The position numbers and the translations under genes were made by a program. Shown in pieces: positions 1 to 4,515 of a DNA stretch of 10,256 nt. How positions within the stretch are numbered: the first letter of the stretch is position 1; each line of letters opens with the position of its first letter. The stretch is from the NCBI GenBank assembly GCA_937900065.1, contig CALCDS010000082.1, positions 1 through 10,256 on the forward strand. Direction: 5' to 3'. The DNA comes from an uncultured Clostridiaceae bacterium (GTDB taxonomy: Bacteria > Bacillota > Clostridia > Clostridiales > Oxobacteraceae). The notes under the pieces are model-generated. The model was not told where the DNA came from and did no database searches. It saw nothing but the letters and a program-made list of their open reading frames with translations.

Positions 1-70
1 TTTATTTTTTGCTAAAAAAGTCCTTGACAACACGTCTCTGGTTTGACTTGGATGGACTCTTTTTTTTTAT

Positions 71-160
71 ATAAGGTTACATTAATATATAGCGAGGCGG
101 CAGATGTCTCTCACTTGTGGTGGCGGATGCCGTATCATTTTCATGCGGCAGGCTATCTTT
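71..160 (+). repeat. Dispersed intergenic repeat A, copy 1
   Basis: This resembles 2674-2754 in the same orientation. Shared blocks in the same order are ATAAGG, TAGCGAGGC (90-98 here, 2691-2699 there), GATGTC, TGGCG, ATCATTTTCA and a final TATCTTT. A hairpin lies inside it: GCCGTAT at 129-135 pairs with ATGCGGC at 143-149, including one G-T wobble, around the loop CATTTTC. The other copy keeps the loop and most of the stem. Similarity was judged by eye and is moderate, with small indels. The function is unknown. Confidence 0.5.
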
Positions 161-174
161 CGCCTTGCTGAAAC

Positions 175-227
175 GCATTATAACTTAAAAAGCGTGAACG
201 GGCAAACGAGGATGCTCAAAATCAACA
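175..227 (-). repeat. Dispersed intergenic repeat B, copy 1 (reverse orientation)
   Basis: The reverse complement matches 2957-3010 closely, roughly 85% by eye with a one-base indel. It includes the identical block TTTTGAGCATCCTCG and the later block CTTTTTAAGTT. In the second location this sequence forms the left arm of a long palindrome. Here only one arm is clearly present, so this is either a truncated copy or a solo end. It sits immediately downstream of repeat A. Confidence 0.6.
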
Positions 228-248
228 TCTTTGTTAAACACAGCCTTA

Positions 249-254
249 TATAAT
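249..254 (+). promoter_or_regulatory. Possible -10 box for mscS
   Basis: A perfect TATAAT lies about 73 bases upstream of the mscS start and just downstream of repeat B. No good -35 hexamer sits at 16-18 bases: TTGTTA at 231-236 is only 12 bases away. The assignment therefore rests on the -10 box and its position alone. Confidence 0.3.
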
Positions 255-326
255 TGAAATGCAGCCATTTTTATGGTAAATTTAGAGAAAGAATGATCAA
301 GCCTCATTTCATAAGGGGGATTAAAT

Positions 327-1172
327 GTGTATTCTGATATAAAAAACTTTTTATCGCAGGACAATATGATGAACTATGCCAAAGTGATTCTACAGGTTAT
401 CGTAATAGCAGTCGTAATGAAAATAGTATTACACATTTTAAATCTGCTCATAGATAAATTTTTCAAAAAGCAGAAAAATACAAAGTTCGGTTTCAATGAA
501 CGGAAATCAGATACATTGAGTGCGCTTTTAAAAAGCGTTTTAAGATATGTAGTCTATATTGTGGGTATACTTAGCATACTTGACACCATAGGATTTGAAA
601 CAAGAACGCTTCTGGTCGGCGCCGGACTTGGCGGGATCGCGATAGGCTTTGGAGCACAGAGCTTTATAAAGGATGTCATATCCGGTTTTTTTATACTTTT
701 TGAGGACCAGTTTTCAGTTGGGGAATACATCACGATAGACGACATGTCCGGGATCGTTGAATGCGTCGGGCTCAGGATAACAAAACTCAAGGATTTCAGC
801 GGTGATCTGCACATAATACCAAACGGAAGCATTACAAAGGTCACAAACCATTCAAGGGGCAATGCCAGGGCATTGGTGGATATCGAGGTCGGGTTTGATG
901 CTGACATTGACAAGGTCCTGTCCATATTGGATGAAGTCTGCGAAAGTGTGAGAAAGGATGATTCGAATATCGTTAAAGGACCGGCCGTAGAAGGCATTGC
1001 AGAAATCGGGGACAATGGCGTCAAGTTGAGGATAACGGCTATGACAAAGCCCATGACGCAATACAAAGTCGAGATGGAAATACGAAGAAAGGTAAAGGAC
1101 GAGTTTGAAAAGGCGAAAATTTACATACCTTATCCGACTCGTGTAATAATAACGAAAAGTGGCAATAATTGA
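327..1172 (+). CDS. mscS: MscS-family small-conductance mechanosensitive channel
   Basis: This encodes a 281-residue inner-membrane channel of the MscS family, which opens under membrane tension to release solutes during hypo-osmotic shock. Three hydrophobic segments are visible at about residues 18-42, 66-87 and 94-126. The third carries the family's pore-lining signature AGLGGIAIGFGAQSFIKD (99-116), followed by the beta-domain entry FEDQFSVGEYI. A soluble alpha/beta C-terminus follows, and the length is typical of three-helix MscS proteins such as B. subtilis YkuT. The start is GTG at 327, with AAGGGGGA at 313-320 six bases upstream. An overlapping ATG at 325 is out of frame and stops after five codons. 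A DUF951 gene follows after 76 bases without a clear terminator. The family assignment is firm; the exact paralogue is not. Confidence 0.93.
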   Translation: MYSDIKNFLSQDNMMNYAKVILQVIVIAVVMKIVLHILNLLIDKFFKKQKNTKFGFNERKSDTLSALLKSVLRYVVYIVGILSILDTIGFETRTLLVGAGLGGIAIGFGAQSFIKDVISGFFILFEDQFSVGEYITIDDMSGIVECVGLRITKLKDFSGDLHIIPNGSITKVTNHSRGNARALVDIEVGFDADIDKVLSILDEVCESVRKDDSNIVKGPAVEGIAEIGDNGVKLRITAMTKPMTQYKVEMEIRRKVKDEFEKAKIYIPYPTRVIITKSGNN

Positions 1173-1248
1173 AATGGCATGATGCAGGATTCTAACCATA
1201 TTGAACATAATGTTGAATCATAAGTTAAGGATGTATGGGGGGATAGGA

Positions 1249-1464
1249 ATGCCTGGAAAGTTCTATGTAGGGGATATTGTACAGATGCGAAAACAACACC
1301 CGTGTGGAGGGTTTGAATGGGAGGTAATGCGTATTGGCGCTGATTTTAGAATCAAATGCCTGACCTGCGGCCGGCAGGTGATGCTTCCAAGGCCCAAGTT
1401 TGAAAAAAGCGTAAAAAAGATAATAAAGAGCAATGCCTCTGAAGGTGGAATAAACAGAGCTTAA
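1249..1464 (+). CDS. DUF951 family small protein
   Basis: This is a 71-residue protein of the DUF951 family, which is widespread in Firmicutes near rpsF (YyzM-like in Bacillus) and has no established function. It is recognised by the run beginning KFYVGDIVQMRKQHPCGG and by CLTCGRQVMLPR. Possible metal ligands are H17, C19, C37 and C40, suggesting a small zinc-binding beta domain, though this is inferred. A basic tail follows (KFEKSVKKIIKS). I chose ATG 1249 because the family normally begins just before KFYVGD and because GGGGGG at 1237-1242 lies six bases upstream. The frame is open back to a TTG at 1201 and also contains an ATG at 1231, both less well supported. It lies between the mscS gene and the rpsF promoter and may be cotranscribed with mscS. 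Confidence 0.85.
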   Translation: MPGKFYVGDIVQMRKQHPCGGFEWEVMRIGADFRIKCLTCGRQVMLPRPKFEKSVKKIIKSNASEGGINRA

Positions 1465-1469
1465 ATCTG

Positions 1470-1498
1470 TTGTATTTATAAGTTCCCCATGATATAAT
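1470..1498 (+). promoter_or_regulatory. Sigma-A-like promoter of rpsF-ssb-rpsR
   Basis: TTGTAT (1470-1475) and a perfect TATAAT (1493-1498) are separated by 17 bases. Transcription would begin near 1505, placing the whole S6:S18-type leader at the 5' end of the mRNA. The -35 box is weak (TTG only), but the -10 box, the spacing and the location are good. Confidence 0.65.
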
Positions 1499-1511
1499 TA
1501 TTAATTGTAAA

Positions 1512-1552
1512 TCCCTGCTCTACTTAGATGTAGAGCCGTTAGTCCAGGGGGG
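1512..1552 (+). promoter_or_regulatory. S6:S18 ribosomal-protein leader motif (autoregulation of rpsF operon)
   Basis: The leader folds into two stacked stems. P1 pairs CCCTG (1513-1517) with CAGGG (1545-1549). P2 pairs CTCTAC (1518-1523) with GTAGAG (1530-1535) around the loop TTAGAT. Between the stems, on the 3' side only, is a bulge (1536-1544) that begins CCG. A one-sided bulge with CCG between two helices is the described mark of the mRNA site bound by the bS6:bS18 complex, which mimics its 16S rRNA site. The 3' strand of P1 runs directly into the rpsF ribosome binding site (GGGGGGAGGTG, about 1547-1557). Stabilisation by S6:S18 would therefore be expected to block rpsF translation, and both partner proteins are encoded in this operon. 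The structure is seen in the sequence; the regulation is inferred from the family. Confidence 0.8.
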
Positions 1553-1562
1553 AGGTGACAAT

Positions 1563-1850
1563 ATGAAAAAATACGAAACCCTCTTTGTATTAGACCCGAC
1601 GCTCGATGAGGAGAACATAAAGAGCAATATCGAGAAGATAAAGGGTGTAATCGGAGAGAATGGTACAGTGACAAATGTTGATGAGTGGGGCAAGAGAAGG
1701 CTTGCATACGAAATAAACGATTTCAATGAAGGTTATTACGTGCTTATCAATTTTGATGCAAATCCGGAACTTCCAAAGGAATTGGATAGGATATTCAGGA
1801 TTACCGACACTGTGATAAGGCACTTGATAGTAAACCTTGAAGAAAAATAA
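1563..1850 (+). CDS. rpsF: 30S ribosomal protein bS6
   Basis: This encodes 95 residues matching bS6 over its full length. It starts MKKYETLFVLDPTLDEE and contains WGKRRLAYEIND at about 42-53, the conserved central strand-helix region, then FRITDTVIRHLIV near the C-terminus. bS6 is a ferredoxin-like protein on the platform of the small subunit, where it binds 16S rRNA as a heterodimer with bS18. It begins at ATG 1563 behind a very strong ribosome binding site (GGGGGGAGGTG). No long acidic tail follows LEEK, so this is the short form usual in Firmicutes. ssb follows 14 bases later and rpsR completes the operon. Its partner bS18 being encoded in the same operon fits the S6:S18 leader upstream. 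Confidence 0.97.
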   Translation: MKKYETLFVLDPTLDEENIKSNIEKIKGVIGENGTVTNVDEWGKRRLAYEINDFNEGYYVLINFDANPELPKELDRIFRITDTVIRHLIVNLEEK

Positions 1851-1864
1851 TAGGTGGTGAGTGT

Positions 1865-2311
1865 ATGAACAAAGCTATTTTGATAGGAAGATTGACCCGT
1901 GATCCTGAACTTAAATTTACAGCAGGCAGCGGTGTCGCAGTGACCACCTTCACGTTGGCAGTCGACAGAAACTTTAAAAATAAAAATGGGCAAAGAGAAG
2001 CGGATTTTATAAATATAGTTGCATACAGCAAACTGGCTGAAGTAATGGCAAATTACTTAAGAAAAGGAAGACTTGTCGCTGTATCGGGGAGAATTGAAAC
2101 AAGGACATATGAAGGAAATGACGGGCAGAAAAAATACTACACGGATGTCGTGGTAGATGATTTTCAGTTCCTTGAGAAAAAGGATGAGACTGCTCCAACA
2201 GGTCCAAAGCCGCCGGCACCTGAAACACCCGTTGATAACGGCAATCAGGGCAATGGCGCTCAGGGCGGAGACTTTTTCCCGTTAGATGGCGATAGCGATA
2301 TTCCGTTTTAA
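1865..2311 (+). CDS. ssb: Single-stranded DNA-binding protein
   Basis: This is a 148-residue bacterial SSB. The N-terminal OB-fold spans about residues 1-106, starting MNKAILIGRLTRDPELKF and including FTLAVDR, DFINIVAYSKLAE, YLRKGRLVAVSGRI and TDVVVDDFQFLEKK. A flexible Pro/Gly/Asn/Gln-rich linker (about 107-140) leads to the acidic tip DSDIPF, the docking site for replication and repair partners. The protein acts as a tetramer coating single-stranded DNA. The aromatic residue in NIVAY is Tyr where many homologues have Trp. The start is ATG 1865 with AGGTGGTGA upstream. Its position between rpsF and rpsR is the standard Firmicute arrangement and identifies this as the primary housekeeping SSB rather than a competence or phage paralogue. 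Confidence 0.97.
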   Translation: MNKAILIGRLTRDPELKFTAGSGVAVTTFTLAVDRNFKNKNGQREADFINIVAYSKLAEVMANYLRKGRLVAVSGRIETRTYEGNDGQKKYYTDVVVDDFQFLEKKDETAPTGPKPPAPETPVDNGNQGNGAQGGDFFPLDGDSDIPF

Positions 2312-2366
2312 ATAGGAACATTCTTGAAATCAGGGTGTCCCTCAATGTTGCAAAGGAGGGGAGAAT

Positions 2367-2603
2367 ATGATGAAGAAGCCTTTAAAAAACAGGAGGCCTA
2401 AGAAAAAGGTATGCGCCTTTTGTGCTGATAAGGTAGAAGGCATAGATTACAAAGATGTGAGCAAACTGAGAAAGTACATTTCAGAGAGAGGTAAAATATT
2501 GCCTAGAAGGATTTCAGGCAATTGCGCAAAGCACCAGAGGCAGCTTACAGTGGCTATAAAAAGAGCCAGAAATATAGCGCTGCTTCCGTTTACAACAGAG
2601 TAA
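2367..2603 (+). CDS. rpsR: 30S ribosomal protein bS18, zinc-type (C+)
   Basis: This is a 78-residue bS18, recognised by IDYKDVSKLRKYISERGKI, LPRRISG and KRARNIALLPF. It binds 16S rRNA on the platform of the small subunit together with bS6. Four candidate zinc ligands are present, C16 and C19 (CAFC) plus C53 and H56 (NCAKH), so this appears to be the metal-binding C+ form. B. subtilis bS18, as I recall it, lacks this set. The ribosome binding site AAAGGAGGGG (2352-2361) sits five bases before ATG 2367, and a second in-frame ATG at 2370 is possible. It is the last gene of the rpsF operon, with a terminator 14 bases after the stop. Confidence 0.96.
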   Translation: MMKKPLKNRRPKKKVCAFCADKVEGIDYKDVSKLRKYISERGKILPRRISGNCAKHQRQLTVAIKRARNIALLPFTTE

Positions 2604-2616
2604 AGCGAGTTTATAA

Positions 2617-2650
2617 AGCCGGGTATTTTACCCGGCTGCTGTTTAATTTG
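2617..2650 (+). terminator. Rho-independent terminator after rpsR
   Basis: A perfect 9-bp stem, AGCCGGGTA (2617-2625) with TACCCGGCT (2629-2637), closes a three-base loop and is followed by a T-rich tail broken by A and G (GCTGTTTAATTTG). The tail is weaker than ideal, but the stem is strong and the position just after rpsR is right. It separates the rpsF operon from the gdpP-dnaB cluster. Confidence 0.75.
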
Positions 2651-2673
2651 GGAGATTTAGTATATTATCGCAT

Positions 2674-2754
2674 ATAAGGCTATATTTTTGTAGCGAGGCA
2701 ATGGATGTCCTCATCTTTAACTGGCGCCGCATCATTTTCAGGCGGGTTATCTTT
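2674..2754 (+). repeat. Dispersed intergenic repeat A, copy 2
   Basis: This is the partner of the copy at 71-160, in the same orientation. Shared blocks are ATAAGG, TAGCGAGGC (2691-2699), GATGTC, TGGCG, ATCATTTTCA and TATCTTT. The internal hairpin is kept in altered form: CCGC (2727-2730) pairs with GCGG (2742-2745) around a loop that includes CATTTTC. The T-G wobble of copy 1 is a C-G pair here, which is weak support for a selected RNA or DNA structure. Confidence 0.5.
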
Positions 2755-2958
2755 TGACGCAATTTATTGAGTGTAAGAAAATTTTTTCGCTTTAAAAGGG
2801 TCGATTTCATAGGCCGTTTCCATTGGATTTTTTTAGCTTTATTATGAACGACCTATATGATTTGGATAAATTTAATATATATATGGTTTTAGTTAATGGA
2901 GGATTTACATCCCTTTTATAGAATATATCTTTATGCTTTGGTTCGATAGACAGAAGTG

Positions 2959-3148
2959 TTGGTTTTTGAGCATCCTCGCTTACCTGTTCATACTTTTTAA
3001 GTTCTAAGGCTTATTGCTCTTGCTCATCAAGAACTTTTGCAAACTCGCTATGCTCAAGCAAGCAAAAGTTCTAGGATTCGCTTCGGCAATTTCGCCAAGA
3101 ACTTATCAAAAGTGTTCACATCAGTCACTCGGATTGCTCAAAAACCAA
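2959..3148. repeat. 190-bp nested palindromic element (repeat B, full form)
   Basis: Three nested inverted repeats share nearly one centre (about 3051-3053). The outer arms are a perfect 14-bp match, TTGGTTTTTGAGCA (2959-2972) with TGCTCAAAAACCAA (3135-3148), extended by TCC/GGA across a bulge. The middle arms are AAGTTCT (2999-3005) with AGAACTT (3098-3104), plus GGC/GCC. The inner arms are a perfect 11-bp match, AGAACTTTTGC (3030-3040) with GCAAAAGTTCT (3062-3072), around a 21-base loop. Sequence between these arms is also partly complementary. The left arm is closely related to the copy at 175-227. No coding frame and no clear target-site duplication is seen. It could be a MITE-like non-autonomous element, a structured RNA, or two repeat ends in inverted orientation. 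Confidence 0.75.
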
Positions 3149-3162
3149 TGACGCCATATAAG
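3134..3162 (+). promoter_or_regulatory. Possible promoter of the MazG-like/gdpP/dnaB cluster
   Basis: TTGCTC (3134-3139) and TATAAG (3157-3162) are 17 bases apart, placing a transcript start near 3169 and about 38 bases of leader before the ATG at 3207. The -35 box lies inside the right arm of the palindromic element, so the repeat may supply promoter sequence. Each hexamer is imperfect and no second line of evidence is available. Confidence 0.3.
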
Positions 3163-3206
3163 ATGATGTAATTTAACATGACTATACATTTTTAGGGGGC
3201 AGTCTT

Positions 3207-3521
3207 ATGAATGTAGAGTATGATGTGACCGGAAATGTAAAAGCTATAGAATGGATAAAGACTGAACTTTTAGGAGCGGTGACAACGCTCCACAGGGTAC
3301 TTCTAAAAGGTACAAAAGCAAGCCAGGACATGATTTTGGAATGCCTGGCAAGCATAATAATATTGACTTATCTTTTGTCAAGAAGGTTGGGGATTGATTT
3401 TTCCTCTGTGGATTCGGAAATCAAAGCCAAGCTGAAACTGGGCATAGTTGAGGGCGATGATATAGAGAAGGACCACGGGGATCTCTCCAAATTATTGAAA
3501 TACATAGGACAGAGAAAATAG
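3207..3521 (+). CDS. MazG-like family protein
   Basis: This 104-residue protein resembles the small MazG-like family of Clostridia often found beside the yybS-gdpP genes. The typical core is KAIEWIKTELL, then KASQDMILECLASIIILTYLLSRRLGID, ending in a charged helix GDLSKLLKYIG. True MazG nucleotide pyrophosphatases use acidic EExxE and ExxD motifs on paired helices to bind magnesium. Here the second helix reads ECLAS where an active enzyme would be expected to have EELAD-like residues, so catalytic activity is doubtful. The start is ATG 3207 with AGGGGG at 3194-3199. It is the first gene after the repeat-rich gap, with yybS 17 bases downstream. Its function is unknown; a helical scaffold or ligand-binding role is only a guess. 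Confidence 0.75.
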   Translation: MNVEYDVTGNVKAIEWIKTELLGAVTTLHRVLLKGTKASQDMILECLASIIILTYLLSRRLGIDFSSVDSEIKAKLKLGIVEGDDIEKDHGDLSKLLKYIGQRK

Positions 3522-3538
3522 GTCTGGGATGTGACGAA

Positions 3539-4513
3539 ATGAAAAAGATTGATACAAGGGCACTTGTTGAAGCAGCAATTTTAGTTGCAATTGCAGCAGT
3601 GCTTATAATTGCAACCTGGTATATTCCTTTTTTATCGATTATAGGAGTTATTATATGGCCTATACCGATTACGATACTTACTTTTAAGCACGATTTAAAG
3701 ATAAGCATAATATCGCTTGTTGTATTATTTTTGATCACGGCGGCGCTGACTGATCCTATATCGACACTCATGCTGATATTGGTATACGGCATACCGGCTG
3801 TGGTTCTAGGATTTTGCCTAAGACGGAAATATTCCCCATTTGTGACTATAATGTCCATGTCCATGTCCATGTTTGTATCGTATATAGCAGCAATAAAGCT
3901 TTCAAACATCATATTCGGGACAGACATAATGGAGGAATTTTTCAAACTTATAAAGGACTCCCTGGAAACGGTAAAGAACATGCTAAGGCAGTACGGTTAC
4001 AGTGAGGAATATATAAACCAATCAGGGGCGGTCAAAGCACTTGATCCGGACTCATTGAGGAAGGTTTTCCCGGGGCTGCTTGCACTTGCATCTTTGATAG
4101 GCTCATATATAAACTATTATCTTATAGGCATCATATTCAGAAAGCTTCGGCTTAAGATAAATGAGGTTTTGCCTCTTGACAGGTGGTATGTGAGCAACAA
4201 TCTAAGCTATGGACTTTTCTTTATGCTGCTTGTATCGTGGCTGATGGTGTATCTGAAAGTAAACAGTGCCGAAATAGTGTTCAACAGCGTTTTTATGATA
4301 TTTGAATATACATTTGTAATCGACGGACTTGCCGTAGCATCATGGTTTTTAAAAAGCAGGGGTGTTCCGGGCAAGGTGAGGGTATTCATCATTATAATCA
4401 TAATGTTTACTCCTATATCAACGCTCTTGCTTTTCCTCGGGATAATAGATTATGTGATCGATATAAGAAAAATCAACCCGTCAAGGAGGAGAAAGGCGCC
4501 TCCAGGTGAATGA
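3539..4513 (+). CDS. yybS: DUF2232 (YybS-type) multi-pass membrane protein
   Basis: This encodes 324 residues with eight or nine predicted membrane helices at about 11-27, 30-48, 53-70, 74-95, 101-123, 176-203, 222-241, 248-272 and 281-307, plus a soluble loop at about 128-172. The tail is short and basic (SRRRKAPPGE). The pattern and position immediately before gdpP identify the DUF2232/YybS family, whose fold resembles ECF-transporter S components. No substrate is established. The start is ATG 3539; its ribosome binding site is weak, the best match being around GGGATGTG (3526-3533). A hexanucleotide repeat encodes MSMSMSM at 105-111 inside a membrane helix. The stop overlaps the first possible gdpP start as ATGA, implying coupled translation. 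Confidence 0.85.
   Translation: MKKIDTRALVEAAILVAIAAVLIIATWYIPFLSIIGVIIWPIPITILTFKHDLKISIISLVVLFLITAALTDPISTLMLILVYGIPAVVLGFCLRRKYSPFVTIMSMSMSMFVSYIAAIKLSNIIFGTDIMEEFFKLIKDSLETVKNMLRQYGYSEEYINQSGAVKALDPDSLRKVFPGLLALASLIGSYINYYLIGIIFRKLRLKINEVLPLDRWYVSNNLSYGLFFMLLVSWLMVYLKVNSAEIVFNSVFMIFEYTFVIDGLAVASWFLKSRGVPGKVRVFIIIIIMFTPISTLLLFLGIIDYVIDIRKINPSRRRKAPPGE
3851..3872 (+). repeat. Hexanucleotide tandem repeat (ATGTCC)x3 plus ATGT in yybS
   Basis: Three perfect copies of ATGTCC followed by ATGT encode alternating Met-Ser in a membrane helix of YybS. Gain or loss of a unit would change the helix by two residues without shifting the frame. Confidence 0.85.
4485..4503 (+). promoter_or_regulatory. 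Small hairpin over an SD-like sequence ahead of gdpP
   Basis: GGAGG (4485-4489) can pair with CCTCC (4499-4503) around a nine-base loop, inside the last codons of yybS. The left arm lies in a strong SD-like sequence, AAGGAGGAG (4483-4491). That sequence is too far from either gdpP ATG to serve in linear form, but folding shortens the distance. A role in coupling or attenuation is possible; the match may also reflect codon content alone. Confidence 0.3.
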
Positions 4514-4515
4514 TT

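Larger units (their letters stand above)
1..326. other. Non-coding region upstream of mscS
   Basis: No convincing coding frame is visible here. The region opens with A- and T-rich tracts and a short complementary pair, AGTCC at 19-23 and GGACT at 54-58, followed by a T-run at 59-69. This may be the end of a terminator for a gene to the left, but the 30-base loop makes that weak. It then holds diverged repeat A (71-160), repeat B in reverse orientation (175-227), and a TATAAT box at 249-254 ahead of mscS. Both repeats recur in the gap after rpsR. Confidence 0.6.
2604..3206. other. About 600-base non-coding region between rpsR and the MazG-like gene
   Basis: No credible gene lies here. It contains, in order, the rpsR terminator, repeat A copy 2 (2674-2754), an AT-rich stretch with a weak imperfect inverted repeat (CATAGGCCGTT near 2810 with AACGACCTATATG near 2847), the palindromic repeat B element (2959-3148), and a short leader with a possible promoter before the MazG-like gene. 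The size and the repeat content suggest an insertion or expansion inside an otherwise compact core gene cluster. Confidence 0.65.

Noticed and set aside
24..52. Perfect TTGACA at 24-29 as the -35 of an mscS promoter
   Set aside because: At 16-18 bases spacing there is no acceptable -10 box, and the position is nearly 300 bases from mscS.
19..69. Possible terminator: AGTCC...GGACT followed by a T-run
   Set aside because: The stem is only five bases with a 30-base loop lacking good internal pairing. It could be the end of an upstream gene's terminator but cannot be supported alone.
554..1066. Long reverse-strand open frame opposite mscS
   Set aside because: It is antisense to a clearly recognisable MscS coding sequence, has no family signature and is a codon-bias shadow. 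The same applies to the other minus-strand frames across the window.
1169..1196. Possible promoter TTGAAA / TCTAAC ahead of DUF951
   Set aside because: Both hexamers are imperfect and the spacing is 16 bases; such matches are common in AT-rich DNA. Cotranscription with mscS is equally likely.
1204..1214. Short palindrome AACATAATGTT between mscS and DUF951 as a possible operator
   Set aside because: Eleven AT-rich bases with no partner site and no known regulator context; expected by chance in this base composition.
1201..1248. N-terminal extension of DUF951 back to TTG 1201
   Set aside because: The added residues do not fit the family's usual N-terminus, and the best ribosome binding site is placed for ATG 1249.
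2933..3007. A 24-codon frame encoding a hydrophobic, membrane-toxin-like peptide across the left arm of the palindrome
   Set aside because: There is no ribosome binding site at a usable distance (GGAGG is about 30 bases upstream), and in the related copy at 175-227 a one-base indel and an early stop break the frame.
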